A stretch of 64,000 nucleotides of DNA, from NCBI GenBank assembly GCA_026705925.1, contig JAPOZT010000029.1, forward strand, positions 1-64,000, in the 5' to 3' direction. Source of the DNA: Gemmatimonadota bacterium (GTDB lineage: Bacteria; JAAXHH01). The notes under the pieces are model-generated. The model did no database searches. It was not told the origin of the DNA and saw only the letters and a list, made by a program, of their open reading frames with translations. Each line of letters starts with the position of its first letter. Within the stretch, counting starts at the first letter, position 1. Made by a program: the position numbers and the translations under genes. Below, piece by piece: positions 35,432 to 44,561 of this stretch.

Positions 35432-36277
35432 CTATCGCACGTGGTTCTTCAACGTGCCGATGCCTTCCACCCAGGTTTCCATGTAGTCGCCGGCCTTGAG
35501 CAGGATCTTCGGATCGCGGAACACGCCCACGCCCGCGGGCGTACCGGTCGAGATCACGTCGCCCGGCAGCAGGGTCATGGCGCTCGATATGCGCGACACC
35601 AGCGTGGGCACGTTGAAGATGAGGTTGTCCGTGTTGCTGTCCTGCAGCACCGTCCCGTTCAGCGTCAGTTTGACGGCGAGCGCGTTCGGATCGGGAATCT
35701 CGTCCTTCGTCACCAGCCACGGGCCCATGGGACAGAACGTGTCGTAGCTCTTGCCCTGGTGCCACTGCTGCTGCCGGAACTGGATGTCGCGGGCGCTGAC
35801 GTCGTTGGCCACGGTGTACCCGGCGATGTAGTCGTAGGCGTCCGCCTCGGACACGGCGGTAGCGGTCCTGCCGATGACCACGGCGAGCTCCACCTCGTAG
35901 TCCACCTGCTCGCTTTCCGCCGGCAGCACCACGTCGTCGTACGGACCCACCACGGCCGAGGTGGCCTTGGAGAAGAGTAACGGGTGTTCGGGCAGCGGCA
36001 CGTCCTGTTCCGTCGCGTGATCGAGGTAGTTGAGCCCGACGCATACGATCTTGGGCGGACGGGGTAGGGGAGACGCCAGCCGCGCGCCTTCCAGGGGCGT
36101 TCGCGTGCCGGCGCCGCTCTCCACCGCACGGGCGACGGCCCCGACGGCATCCGCTTCCAGCACGCCCAGCACGGTGCCGGGCAGAGACGCGTCGGCGGAC
36201 CTCAGATCGACGATCTCATCGCCGACCACGGCACCGATCCCTTCCTGTCCGCTTTCTCCATAGGTCACAAGCTTCAT
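35432..36277 (-). CDS. fumarylacetoacetate hydrolase family protein
   Basis: A 281-residue protein with a short N-terminal domain and the FAH catalytic fold. Landmarks: IVCVGLNYLDHATE (metal/substrate loop), VDYEVELAVVIGR (the E-x-E metal ligands), DYIAGYTVANDVSARDIQ, GKSYDTFCPMGPWLV and LLPGDVISTGTPAGVG. This branch includes hydrolases and decarboxylases of 2-keto acids such as 2,4-diketo-3-deoxy sugars. With the neighbouring D-2-hydroxyacid dehydrogenase it suggests catabolism of a keto-acid sugar derivative. Confidence 0.92.
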   Translation of the reverse strand: MKLVTYGESGQEGIGAVVGDEIVDLRSADASLPGTVLGVLEADAVGAVARAVESGAGTRTPLEGARLASPLPRPPKIVCVGLNYLDHATEQDVPLPEHPLLFSKATSAVVGPYDDVVLPAESEQVDYEVELAVVIGRTATAVSEADAYDYIAGYTVANDVSARDIQFRQQQWHQGKSYDTFCPMGPWLVTKDEIPDPNALAVKLTLNGTVLQDSNTDNLIFNVPTLVSRISSAMTLLPGDVISTGTPAGVGVFRDPKILLKAGDYMETWVEGIGTLKNHVR

Positions 36278-36296
36278 ATCCGACTCCTGTATCTGA

Positions 36297-37292
36297 TCAT
36301 CCAGATGGTGTTGAAGGTTTAAACCGCTTCCATTCCGGGTTCACGCAGTTCGGCGGGTCCTCCCCGCTGACCATGGCGATCAGGTTGGCCGCGGCCGTGT
36401 TGCCCATCTTGATGCGCGTGGCGACCGTCCCGCTGCCGACGTGAGGCAGCATGACGACGTTTTCCAGGTCCGCCAGGCCCGGTTCCAGCTCGGGTTCGCG
36501 CTCGAAGACGTCGAGTCCCGCACCGGCGATGGCGCCTTCATGCAGCGCCCGCACCAGGGCCTTCTCGTCGACCACGGGTCCGCGGGTCGTATTGATGAGG
36601 TATGCCGTGGGCTTCATCAGGTCCAGTTCCCGTTCGCTGATGAGGTGGGTGGTCTCCGGCGTGAGTGGCACGTGCAGCGACACAAAATCCGCTTCCCGGA
36701 GCAGGTCGTCGAGTGGGAGATATCGCGCGCCCGTGCACTCGATGGTCGCGTTGCGTTTACGACTCGTATAGACCACCGGCATGGAAAACCCGGCGGCCCG
36801 CCGGGCCGTGGCCGTACCGATGCGTCCCGCGCCAATGATGCCCAGCGTCTTGCCCGTGACGTCGCTCCCCAGCATCAGCAGGGGACCCCATCCCGCGAAG
36901 CGCCCCTCCCGCACGAACCGGTCGCCTTCCGCCACCCGCCGGGCCGTGGCGAAGATCAGGGCCCAGGCGATGTCGGCGGTCGTGTCGGTCAGCACGTCCG
37001 GCGTGTTGGTCACCGGAATGCCGCGCCGCGTGCAGGCGTCCACGTCGACGTTGTTGTACCCGACCGCGTACATGGCAATGCCCTTCAGCCCCGGAGCGAT
37101 GTCCAGGACCTCATCGTCGATGTCCTCGGTCAGCAGGCAGAGCATCCCGTCGCGGCCCTTTACCGCCTCGAGAAATTCACCGCGGGTCATCGCCCGGTCA
37201 TGGGGATTGACGTCCACTACGCCGCAGGCCCCATCCAGCATCCGGATGGATTCGTCGGGAATGCGTCGGGTAACGAGTACGTTAGCGCTCAC
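36297..37292 (-). CDS. D-2-hydroxyacid dehydrogenase (glyoxylate/hydroxypyruvate reductase-like)
   Basis: A 331-residue NAD(P)-dependent enzyme. The dinucleotide loop is GKTLGIIGAGRIGTATARRA; the catalytic Arg, Glu and His appear in NTTRGPVVDEKAL, DVFEREPELEP and MLPHVGSGT. GYNNVDVDACTRRGIPVTNTP is the substrate-domain signature of the glyoxylate reductase subgroup. The GTG at 37292 is chosen because it overlaps the stop of the upstream gene by 11 bases; the longer frame to 37370 only adds antisense-like sequence. Confidence 0.92.
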   Translation of the reverse strand: MSANVLVTRRIPDESIRMLDGACGVVDVNPHDRAMTRGEFLEAVKGRDGMLCLLTEDIDDEVLDIAPGLKGIAMYAVGYNNVDVDACTRRGIPVTNTPDVLTDTTADIAWALIFATARRVAEGDRFVREGRFAGWGPLLMLGSDVTGKTLGIIGAGRIGTATARRAAGFSMPVVYTSRKRNATIECTGARYLPLDDLLREADFVSLHVPLTPETTHLISERELDLMKPTAYLINTTRGPVVDEKALVRALHEGAIAGAGLDVFEREPELEPGLADLENVVMLPHVGSGTVATRIKMGNTAAANLIAMVSGEDPPNCVNPEWKRFKPSTPSG

Positions 37293-37893
37293 CGGATTCG
37301 GATTCCTCTTTCCATCTACGCAGGGCCTCTTCGTAATCGCTCCGGTAGTCCAGGTCGACGAGTACCGCATCCGTGTCCACCGGTACCGCGCGGACGCTGT
37401 CGGCGTACCGGTCGCGCAGCGCCTTCAATCCGCCCGGCATGGCTTCGAACAGGATTTCCTCGCGGTACGCGGGCGACAGGATCATGGGATGTCCCCGCTT
37501 CCCGTCGTGCACCGGGAGTACCATGCCCTCGGGTCGCCCCTCGTATTCGTCGATCAAATGGTTCACGATCCCGGTCGTGACCAGGGGCTGATCGCCGAGC
37601 GCGATCATGATGGCCTGATCGGGTTCGATGTACGCCAGGCCGCATCGGATCGACGAGACCATGTCGCCTTCCGGGTCCGGGTTGTACGCGAGGCGGACCG
37701 GCAGCCCCGAAATCCGCTTTACGATGTCCATGGCGCGGTCGCCCAGCACGACGACGACATCCTTCCCCAGGCGCGAACGCGTCAGCGTGCGGACCACGTG
37801 TTCGATCAGCGTGACGCCGCCGAAGGGCAGCAGCTGCTTCGGCGTCCCCATGCGCTCGGACCGGCCGGCGGCGAGAACGAGCCCCGTAATCAT
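37282..37893 (-). CDS. MocA/MobA-like nucleotidyltransferase
   Basis: A 203-residue protein of the molybdenum cofactor cytidylyltransferase type, which transfers CMP to molybdopterin in xanthine-oxidase-class enzymes. TGLVLAAGRSERMGTPKQLLPFGG is the nucleotide loop, GDMVSSIRCGL and MIALGDQPLVT supply the metal site, and KRGHPMILSP follows; all are MocA hallmarks. It leads the minus-strand set and its end overlaps the dehydrogenase start. No molybdoenzyme is in the window. Confidence 0.88.
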   Translation of the reverse strand: MITGLVLAAGRSERMGTPKQLLPFGGVTLIEHVVRTLTRSRLGKDVVVVLGDRAMDIVKRISGLPVRLAYNPDPEGDMVSSIRCGLAYIEPDQAIMIALGDQPLVTTGIVNHLIDEYEGRPEGMVLPVHDGKRGHPMILSPAYREEILFEAMPGGLKALRDRYADSVRAVPVDTDAVLVDLDYRSDYEEALRRWKEESESGER

Positions 37894-38017
37894 CGGATCG
37901 GCCGATCCGTCGCCCGTTGTCCGTACGTCAGAGGGACCGTCGCCCGCGACGCGCTCTGAAGAAGACTCGTTGTTCGCGGTCCGCTCCTCATCGTAACTTT
38001 CACCCGCGGCGCGCCTA

Positions 38018-38308
38018 TCAATCGTCCGTGTGCGCGGTGTCTATGAAATACACCTTGTCGCGATCGTACCATTGCTGGTCCTCTTCCCGGAACCAGGTGT
38101 AGACCGTCTTCCCGTCGGGACTTGCCGTGATGAATCGCTGTCCCAAATTCGAGATCGTGGACCCCATGACGATGTTCTTGGCCATGGCCGGCCGGGGATT
38201 CAACGGTGTGGACACGCTGGATAGTTCGTCCTTGAATACATTCGCCAGCAGGCCGACGGCGATCAGCGTCAACACCACTTTCGTGTATCGATCGACTTTG
38301 ATTTCCAT
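38018..38308 (-). CDS. small membrane-anchored protein, unknown
   Basis: About 96 residues from the ATG at 38308. One N-terminal membrane helix (VVLTLIAVGLLANVF) is followed by a short soluble domain with STISNLGQRFITASPDGKTVYTWF, which reads like a beta-strand cap. No family recognised. It sits alone, divergent from the acyltransferase gene, with about 330 bases between. Confidence 0.55.
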   Translation of the reverse strand: MEIKVDRYTKVVLTLIAVGLLANVFKDELSSVSTPLNPRPAMAKNIVMGSTISNLGQRFITASPDGKTVYTWFREEDQQWYDRDKVYFIDTAHTDD

Positions 38309-38506
38309 GTGGCTTGGATCCTCCACGCAGGTAGGGTGAGCAACAGCCGAACAGGGCCCCGGATCAAGGCGTTCCGAGCACCTGCTCTTGCATTCGTACC
38401 GCTGAGAAGATGCCGTACCTCGGGACGGTTTTCCTTCCGCGATTTTCGAATGCAGAATCGGGGTGAATCTATCCCTTTGCGACGGTCCAAGTCAATCAAA
38501 AAATGC

Positions 38507-38535
38507 TTGACGCCAACCACATGGAAGTGTATGCT
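38507..38535 (+). promoter_or_regulatory. sigma70-type promoter of the E2/nitrile hydratase operon
   Basis: TTGACG at 38507-38512 and TATGCT at 38530-38535 with 17-base spacing, 103 bases upstream of the E2 start. The leader contains a small perfect hairpin (GGTTTA-GCACGACG-TAAACC near 38578-38597). Confidence 0.65.
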
Positions 38536-38638
38536 CTACGCACCTTTAACCGCGTTGTAAGTCAGTTACATACATAGGGTTTAGCACGACGTAAACCGAA
38601 CAGGTCCGTGTGTTGCAGAGTACCCCGGGGAGCCCGTA

Positions 38639-40012
38639 ATGGCCACTGAAATCATCATGCCCGTTCTCGGCATGACCATGGAATCCGGAATCATCGTGGA
38701 GTGGATGAAAGAGGAAGGCGATTCCGTCGCGGAAGGCGAGGTGCTCTTCAACGTCGAAACGGACAAGAGCGTGATGGAAGTGGAGGCCAAGGCTTCCGGT
38801 ACGCTGCTCAAGATTCTGCACGGACCGGGCGACGACGTGCCCATTCAGCAGGTCATCGGTTACATCGGCGAAGCGGGCGAGGCCATTGCCGAAGCGGTCG
38901 ACGCGAGTGCCCCCGGCGACGGCGACGCGGCTACGGTCGGCACAACGGCCGGTACAGCGAATGGTACTTCGGGAGGCGAGGATGCCCCGGCCACCCCAAC
39001 CGACGGCGCAGCGGACGGCACCACAGGTGGCCAGGATGATGCCGCGGCCGCCGGCGCCGCAACGCCCGGACCATCCGGCCGCGTGAAGATTTCCCCGAAG
39101 GCGCGGCGACACGCCCGCGACCTCGGCATCGCCATCGAGCACATCGCGGGGACGGGGCCCGGCGGGCGGATCGTATTCTCAGACGTGGAAGCCTTCGCCG
39201 CCCGGACCGCCGCAGCGGTACAAGCGCCGGCCCCGGCTCCTGCAACACCCGCAGCGGCATCGGCTCCCGCAGCGGCCCCTGCCGCGGCCGGCCCGGGTTC
39301 GAAACGCGTCCAGCGCCGCGCCCCGCTCAGCGGACTGCGCAAGGTCGCCGCGACGCGACTGGCCGAAAGCGCGTCGACCGTTCCCCACTTCTACCTCACC
39401 ATGGACGTGGACATGTCCCGCCTCACCGGGCTTCGCGAACAACTGATCGCCTATGGTGAGAAGCGCGGCCTGGCCAGGGTTTCCGTGAACGACCTGATCA
39501 TCAAGGCCGCCGGCATCGCCTTGCGGTCCTTTCCCGCGGTCAACGCCTCCCTCGAGGGCGGGGAGGTCGTGGAATACGCCGACGTGAACGTGGGCTTCGC
39601 CGTCGCCCTCGATGACGGACTGGTCGTGCCCGTGGTGGCAGCCGCCGATCAGAAATCGGTCTTCGAAATCGCCGCGGCGACCCGGTATCTGGGCGAGAAG
39701 GCCCGTGGAAAGGGCCTGGGTCCCGAAGACTACGGTTACGGCACCTTCACCATCTCCAATCTCGGCATGTTCGGCGTGGACCAGTTCACGGCCATCATCA
39801 ACCCACCGGAAGCGGCCATTCTCGCCGTGGGGCGGGTCAAGGACACCCCCGTCGTGGCGGACGGCAAAGTCGAGATCAAGGCCATGATGTCGATCACCCT
39901 GTCCTCCGACCACCGGCTCATCGACGGCGCGGTCGCCGGCCAATTCCTCTCCCACCTCAGGGAAATTCTCGAGCAGCCGCTCGAACTGCTGATCGGGCAG
40001 GACGGCGCGTGA
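38639..40012 (+). CDS. 2-oxoacid dehydrogenase E2 acyltransferase (lipoyl-bearing)
   Basis: A 457-residue E2 subunit with one lipoyl domain ([12 protein letters not shown], lipoylated Lys43), an Ala/Pro/Gly-rich linker (about 85-145), a peripheral-subunit-binding domain ([15 protein letters not shown]...GTGPGGRI), a second Ala/Pro linker, and a catalytic core ending in [13 protein letters not shown] with His425 and Asp429. It moves acyl groups from E1 to CoA; the acyl group could be acetyl, acetoin-derived or branched-chain. No E1 or E3 gene is present. It has its own promoter and is followed after 37 bases by nitrile hydratase genes, an unexpected pairing. Confidence 0.92.
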   Translation: MATEIIMPVLGMTMESGIIVEWMKEEGDSVAEGEVLFNVETDKSVMEVEAKASGTLLKILHGPGDDVPIQQVIGYIGEAGEAIAEAVDASAPGDGDAATVGTTAGTANGTSGGEDAPATPTDGAADGTTGGQDDAAAAGAATPGPSGRVKISPKARRHARDLGIAIEHIAGTGPGGRIVFSDVEAFAARTAAAVQAPAPAPATPAAASAPAAAPAAAGPGSKRVQRRAPLSGLRKVAATRLAESASTVPHFYLTMDVDMSRLTGLREQLIAYGEKRGLARVSVNDLIIKAAGIALRSFPAVNASLEGGEVVEYADVNVGFAVALDDGLVVPVVAAADQKSVFEIAAATRYLGEKARGKGLGPEDYGYGTFTISNLGMFGVDQFTAIINPPEAAILAVGRVKDTPVVADGKVEIKAMMSITLSSDHRLIDGAVAGQFLSHLREILEQPLELLIGQDGA

Positions 40013-40049
40013 GCCACTTCCGCGGCGAGCGATAGTAAAGAAGTACCGC

Positions 40050-40685
40050 ATGCCCAACGACCACCGGCACGATCAAGACCACACGGACCCGCCCCCGGAT
40101 ATCGAGTTGCGCGTGAAATCGCTCGAATCGCTGCTCGTGGAGAAAGGCCTCGTCGATCCGGAAGCGCTGGACGCACTCATCGACCTGTACCAGGACAAGA
40201 TCGGCCCGGCGAACGGGAAACACGTCGTGGCGCGTGCATGGACGGATGAAGCGTTCAGACGCTGGCTGCTTGACGACCCGAATGCCGCCATCGCGTCGAT
40301 GGGCTACGTAGGGGCGCAGGGTGAGCAGATGCGTGTCGTGGAGAATACGGACGACGTGCACAACCTCGTGGTCTGTACGCTCTGCTCCTGCTACCCGTGG
40401 CCGCTCCTCGGCCTGCCCCCCGTCTGGTACAAGTCCGCGCCCTACAGAGCACAGGCCGTCGTGGATCCGCGTGGCGTGATGGCACAGTTCGGTACGGAAG
40501 TTGCCGAAGGGAAAGAGGTGCGCGTGTGGGATTCCACTTCCGAAATGCGCTACCTCGTGCTGCCGCAGCGTCCTGAAGGCACGGAGGGATTGAGTGAGGA
40601 AGAACTCATGGAACTCGTAACGCGGAACGCCATGATCGGGGTCGAAGAGGCGCGTTGTCCGGAATCGGAGGTCCGCAAAGCATGA
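40050..40685 (+). CDS. nthA: nitrile hydratase alpha subunit, cobalt type
   Basis: A 211-residue metal-bearing subunit that hydrates nitriles to amides. The metal claw is [10 protein letters not shown]: Cys109, Cys112, Ser113 and Cys114. Thr at 110 instead of Ser marks the low-spin Co(III) class rather than the Fe class. The cysteines at 112 and 114 should be oxidised to sulfinate/sulfenate. The N-terminal helix region [21 protein letters not shown] and [10 protein letters not shown] match the family. Thiocyanate hydrolase gamma shares this claw, but the separate beta and activator genes favour nitrile hydratase. Confidence 0.93.
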   Translation: MPNDHRHDQDHTDPPPDIELRVKSLESLLVEKGLVDPEALDALIDLYQDKIGPANGKHVVARAWTDEAFRRWLLDDPNAAIASMGYVGAQGEQMRVVENTDDVHNLVVCTLCSCYPWPLLGLPPVWYKSAPYRAQAVVDPRGVMAQFGTEVAEGKEVRVWDSTSEMRYLVLPQRPEGTEGLSEEELMELVTRNAMIGVEEARCPESEVRKA

Positions 40686-41353
40686 GCGGTGTACACGATA
40701 TGGGCGGGATGCGGGGATTCGGGCCGGTGCGGCCCGAACCGGAGTCCGAGGAGCCGGTCTTCCACGAGGAATGGGAGGGCCGGGTGTACGGTATCGTCCG
40801 GCTCATGGGGCTACTGGGACTGTGGAACATCGACATGTCGCGCCACAACAGGGAACAGTTGCCTCCCGCCGACTATCTCGCCAACTCCTATTATGAGAAT
40901 TGGTTCGCGGGGATCAGGCAGCAACTGGTCAGGACCGGTCTCATTTCAAAAAAGGAACTTCAGACGGGCAGGGCGTCGACCCCCGTACCGGAGCACATCA
41001 TGGAGAAAGTTGCCCATGCCGAACAGGTGCGTGCGGCCCCTTACATGACTACGAGCTACGTCCGGCCCGCGTCCTCATCGCCCCGGTTCTCGTCAGGCGA
41101 CCGCGTGCGCGCAATCAACTCCTATCCACCTGGGCACACCCGGGTACCGGGCTACGTTCGAGGCCACACGGGGATCGTGCATGAGCACTACGGATCGCAG
41201 GTGTATCCGGACCTGAGCGCCCAGGGCGTGGAAGAGGGCAGGCACCTCTACAACGTACGCTTCGAGAGCCGTGATCTGTGGGGGGAATCGGCCAACGTGA
41301 ACAGCGCCGTACATGTCGACCTCTGGGAGACGTACCTGGAGCCTGCACCATGA
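40682..41353 (+). CDS. nthB: nitrile hydratase beta subunit
   Basis: A 223-residue beta subunit with the family opening [17 protein letters not shown] and the C-terminal barrel containing [26 protein letters not shown], then DLWETYLEP at the end. It provides arginines that hydrogen-bond to the oxidised cysteines of alpha. Its ATG overlaps the alpha stop (ATGA), giving tight translational coupling. A start 9 codons upstream is unlikely. Confidence 0.94.
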   Translation: MSGVHDMGGMRGFGPVRPEPESEEPVFHEEWEGRVYGIVRLMGLLGLWNIDMSRHNREQLPPADYLANSYYENWFAGIRQQLVRTGLISKKELQTGRASTPVPEHIMEKVAHAEQVRAAPYMTTSYVRPASSSPRFSSGDRVRAINSYPPGHTRVPGYVRGHTGIVHEHYGSQVYPDLSAQGVEEGRHLYNVRFESRDLWGESANVNSAVHVDLWETYLEPAP

Positions 41354-41802
41354 CCGACCCGCAACTGCCCGGCGATACGAATGGGCTGGGGGACATCCCG
41401 CCTGGGGACATCCCGCTGATGGACACTCCGCTGGAGGACATCCCGCTGGGGGACATCCCGCTGGGGGACGATGGCTCGCCGGTGTTTGCCGCACCATGGG
41501 AGGCGTCGGCGTTTGCGATCGCGGTGCGCCTCTCCGGCGAAGGTCATTTCACGTGGAGCGAGTGGGCCGCCACGCTGAGCGAGGAGATACGTGCGGCACA
41601 GCAGGAGGGCGACCCGGACCTGGGCGATACCTACTACAAGCACTGGCTCCGGGCCCTGGAGCGCCTCTGCATAGCGCACGGACTCGTGTCGCAGGAGGAG
41701 GCGTCGGACCGCAAGGACGCGTGGCAAAAGGCGTATCTCGACACGCCGCACGGAAAACCGGTCGAACTCGCGACAGATCACCAATTAGAATCCCCCGCGT
41801 GA
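41350..41802 (+). CDS. nitrile hydratase activator/accessory protein
   Basis: A 150-residue protein resembling the C-terminal half of beta subunits, the layout of cobalt-insertion activators that form a self-subunit-swapping complex with alpha. VFAAPWEASAFAIAVRLSGEGHFTW is the family signature; YYKHWLRALERLCIAHG follows. Its ATG overlaps the beta stop. Oddity: residues 12-40 are a run of GDIPLx-type pentapeptides encoded by near-identical 15-base repeats (about 41389-41466). Confidence 0.88.
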   Translation: MTDPQLPGDTNGLGDIPPGDIPLMDTPLEDIPLGDIPLGDDGSPVFAAPWEASAFAIAVRLSGEGHFTWSEWAATLSEEIRAAQQEGDPDLGDTYYKHWLRALERLCIAHGLVSQEEASDRKDAWQKAYLDTPHGKPVELATDHQLESPA

Positions 41803-41844
41803 GCCATTCATGCGCCGTTGAACGCGGAATCTGGGAGAATCGGT

Positions 41845-41898
41845 GATCCATCGCGGTCCGGCGATCCATCGCGGTCTAGTGATCCATCCAGGTCAGGA
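41845..41898. repeat. 18-bp tandem repeat, three copies
   Basis: GATCCATCGCGGTCCGGC, GATCCATCGCGGTCTAGT and a third, less exact GATCCATCCAGGTCAGGA lie head to tail 43 bases after the activator stop. Confidence 0.75.
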
Positions 41899-41984
41899 GA
41901 AGTTTAGTTACGAGGTTTGGAGAGACAACGCCCACTAATCCATTAAGCGGAGTGCTCATTCAACCTCAATGAAAGGACCTGACC

Positions 41985-42284
41985 ATGGAAACCATCGGCA
42001 TATTCATACAGGGAACCACGGCCATCGGCGTGCTCGTCCTGGCGATCCTGACCTTCATGGGACGTTCGACGAATGTACTGCGGGAGGACATCGGGATTTT
42101 GCGGGAGGATATCAAAGGACTACGGACCGAAATGAACGTCAAGTTCTCAGAGGTTCGTACCGAAATTCACGATATAAACACTCGACTGGATCGGGTGAAC
42201 ACCCGCATGGATGGGGTGAATACCCGCCTGGGTAGGGTCGAGGGTCATCTTCGGATTTCCGACGACCATCAGGTCGACCGCTGA
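41985..42284 (+). CDS. small membrane-anchored coiled-coil protein
   Basis: A 99-residue protein: one N-terminal membrane helix (TTAIGVLVLAILTFMG) then a heptad-rich tail in which NTRLDRVNTRMDGVNTRLG is an imperfect 7-residue repeat, giving a coiled coil. AAAGGA lies 7 bases before the ATG. Similar short proteins are common beside transporters, and their role is undefined. It is 19 bases upstream of the oxidoreductase gene, so the two may be co-transcribed. Confidence 0.7.
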   Translation: METIGIFIQGTTAIGVLVLAILTFMGRSTNVLREDIGILREDIKGLRTEMNVKFSEVRTEIHDINTRLDRVNTRMDGVNTRLGRVEGHLRISDDHQVDR

Positions 42285-42303
42285 TCTCGAGGAAAGAACG
42301 CCA

Positions 42304-43386
42304 ATGCCGGATTCCGGAGACGAAGCCTTTCAAACCGTGCGGGATACCGCGCCGGAGCATACCTATCGCGGCGCCGTGATCGGCTGCGGCAGGATGGGCA
42401 GCACCATTGACGACGAGCACGTCGGTCAGCCCCACTACCCGTGGCCGTGGGCGCATGCGCCGGCCATGATCGAAGCCCGGGGGATCGATCTCGTGGCCGC
42501 CGCGGACGAGGACCCCGCCAAACTCGCGGATTTCAGGCGGCGCTGGGGCTGTGCGGCCCTGTACACCGACTACAGGGAGATGGTCGAGAAGGAGAAGGTC
42601 GACGTGGTCTGCCTGACCACCCGGCCCGAGCCACGCGCGGAGATCACGGTGGGCCTGACCGAACTGGGCGTGAAGGCCATCTTCGCCACGAAGCCCATGT
42701 GCCGCACGCTGGCCGAGGCCGATGCCATGATCGAAGCCTGTGCCAGGCACGGCGTCATCCTCGCCATGGCCTGCCATCTAAACTGGTACGGCTACTATAC
42801 GACGGCGCGCAGGCTCATTGCCGAAGGCGCCATCGGTCCGCTGAAGACCATGGTCTGCCACAGCCCGTCCACGCTGTCCAACATCCAGAGCCACACCCTG
42901 GCCCTGCTGCGGCTCTTCGCCGGTGCGCCCGCGCAGTGGGTCGTCGGCCTGATCGACACGGACGAACAGGCCGCTTCCGAAGGCGACATACCCGGTTCGG
43001 GGATCGTCGTGTACGAAAACGGGATTCGAACGATCCTGAACTCCCGGTCCGAATCGCATGTCTACGCCTGGTCCCTTGAGTTCATCGGCGAATCTGGCCG
43101 TATCGTCTCCCGCCATTCCCACGCCCAGTTCGAGTTATGGACGCCTCATCCCGAGACCGGCGCGCCTGCCCAGACGCACCTGCCCGGACCGTGGCATCCC
43201 CGGAGTTCCATGGTCGATGCGATAGAGGGCGTCTGCCGATCCATTGAAGCGGGAAAGGAGACGTCTTGCCCGGGCGAGTTCGGCCGCGAAGCCCTCGAAA
43301 TCGCCATTGCCCTAAGGGAATCCCACCGCCGGGGAAACGTGCGGGTCGATTTGCCGCTTGAGGACCGGAGTCTGCGGATGGGGTAG
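42304..43386 (+). CDS. Gfo/Idh/MocA-family oxidoreductase
   Basis: A 360-residue NAD(P)-dependent sugar/cyclitol oxidoreductase. The Rossmann fold opens YRGAVIGCGRMGSTIDD; the conserved EKP-like motif reads FATKPMCRTLAEAD, keeping the catalytic-region Lys and Pro; MACHLNWYGYYTTARRLIAEGAIG corresponds to the substrate-binding helix. Substrate unknown. It is the last backbone gene before the accessory region, where GC content falls sharply. Confidence 0.9.
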   Translation: MPDSGDEAFQTVRDTAPEHTYRGAVIGCGRMGSTIDDEHVGQPHYPWPWAHAPAMIEARGIDLVAAADEDPAKLADFRRRWGCAALYTDYREMVEKEKVDVVCLTTRPEPRAEITVGLTELGVKAIFATKPMCRTLAEADAMIEACARHGVILAMACHLNWYGYYTTARRLIAEGAIGPLKTMVCHSPSTLSNIQSHTLALLRLFAGAPAQWVVGLIDTDEQAASEGDIPGSGIVVYENGIRTILNSRSESHVYAWSLEFIGESGRIVSRHSHAQFELWTPHPETGAPAQTHLPGPWHPRSSMVDAIEGVCRSIEAGKETSCPGEFGREALEIAIALRESHRRGNVRVDLPLEDRSLRMG

Positions 43387-43503
43387 TCGGTAAGGGTGGG
43401 AACATGTGCTGATGTCAGACACAGCTTTTTGTGGTGTCACTCGTCACCGGTCCTTTGCATATGGTCCGGCGCATCGGGGCCTCCGCCGATAGTACCTGTT
43501 CCA

Positions 43504-43719
43504 TCAACTTCCACCAAAGAAGATCAACTTTATTGCAATCATCACTGCTGCAACCGCGACAGGGAATGCTATCCCTATTTAAAGATAAACATCCGCTCTA
43601 GTGAGCAGATGCTCTGTTTGTACTTTTAATGCAGCCACTTCCCTCTCAAGGGACCTCATGTCATCCCTGGTAGGTAGATGTCCAGGCCTAGCATCCATTG
43701 TTGTATCGCATATCCGCAT
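43504..43719 (-). pseudogene. coiled-coil/membrane-helix small protein interrupted by an in-frame TAA
   Basis: One reading frame of 72 codons is split by a single TAA at 43579-43581. Before it: an amphipathic helix with LEREVAALKVQTEHLLTRAD. After it, without a frameshift: a membrane helix, IGIAFPVAVAAVMIAIKLIF, then a second stop. The layout, helix then C-terminal transmembrane segment in about 70 residues, resembles XhlA/holin-associated phage proteins. A point nonsense mutation is simplest; readthrough is possible. The start could be the ATG at 43719 or 43698; neither has a strong SD. Confidence 0.5.
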
Positions 43720-44028
43720 ATCAAGGATTGTATATCCTAAGGAAAACTCCGCTAACTACGGAATGAATTTCCCCATGTATAGATGCAGTCTGTGTAGGTG
43801 TTTCGTCCTTGTTCGTTCTGGCAGACCTTTCTCTCACCAATCAACGTTGCGATTTTCTAAATCTGTTTTGGTATTGACATGGGAGAAATCAATAAACGGG
43901 GTTTCTTGATTCTGTATAGCGATTTCCTTTGCTACCGTTTCATCATACGTGATTCACGCCCGGTCCAAGTAATATGCTCCCATATAATCGGGAATTACAT
44001 CGAAAGACAAACAGTTAGGGGAGATGAT
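43720..44028. other. low-GC stretch with decayed coding traces
   Basis: Between two small minus-strand ORFs. One minus-strand frame encodes a plausible but startless peptide containing TVAKEIAIQNQETPFIDFSH; another has a GTG-initiated 38-residue frame with no SD. I read these as remnants and do not call genes. Confidence 0.35.
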
Positions 44029-44253
44029 CTACGTAGATAGAATCATTGTCATTCCAACGAAGGCCAGGATCGGTATACCTATCCTGGCTACTTGTCCAAT
44101 ATCGACTGGGTCAATTACATCATCCTTCATCCTGTCATTAAACACATACCAACCAGGGAATCCCACCCACTCGACCATCTCATGTGTTGGCCGATATGTT
44201 CTTACAATATACCTGTCGTTCAAGGTTTCCCGGTGTTCAGCCATGAACTCCAC
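44029..44253 (-). CDS. small protein with C-terminal membrane helix, unknown
   Basis: 74 residues from a GTG at 44253, or 71 from the ATG at 44244 (GGAG only 3 bases before). A soluble basic/acidic N-terminal part with HEMVEWVGFPGWYVFNDR is followed by ARIGIPILAFVGMTMIL, a likely C-terminal membrane helix. No family recognised. It lies in the run of tiny minus-strand ORFs. Confidence 0.45.
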   Translation of the reverse strand: MEFMAEHRETLNDRYIVRTYRPTHEMVEWVGFPGWYVFNDRMKDDVIDPVDIGQVARIGIPILAFVGMTMILST

Positions 44254-44307
44254 GTGCTTTATCAGGTTTCCGTTTCATGTATTCCCATTCCTTAGTCGAC
44301 GAGGGAT

Positions 44308-44430
44308 TTATTTCTTTCCGCCTTTGGATGGATTATTGCCACGTCCACCGCCCGACCTATTACCTGTGGTAGATGGTGCGTTGGTGGGTCTGCCGCCCTT
44401 GCCTCCCTTACCCCCTCCTGACTTAGCCAT
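44308..44430 (-). CDS. 40-residue Gly/Lys-rich peptide
   Basis: Starts MAKSGGGKGGKGGRP and ends GNNPSKGGKK; about a third glycine, strongly basic, no hydrophobic core. AGGAGGGA precedes two consecutive ATG codons (44433 and 44430). The excellent SD and clean stop argue for translation. Very short Gly/Lys-rich proteins of this kind are seen in phage genomes, where they are of unknown function. Confidence 0.5.
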   Translation of the reverse strand: MAKSGGGKGGKGGRPTNAPSTTGNRSGGGRGNNPSKGGKK

Positions 44431-44561
44431 CATTCCCTCCTAGAAAGTTGAACAGTGGATACAGGGATTACATGTATCTGAAATCCCCTTTCGACTACTT
44501 GCCAGCTTCATCTCCAAGTACGCTCGTTATTCTATCTTCCTCTCCCTTTTTTATTACATAC

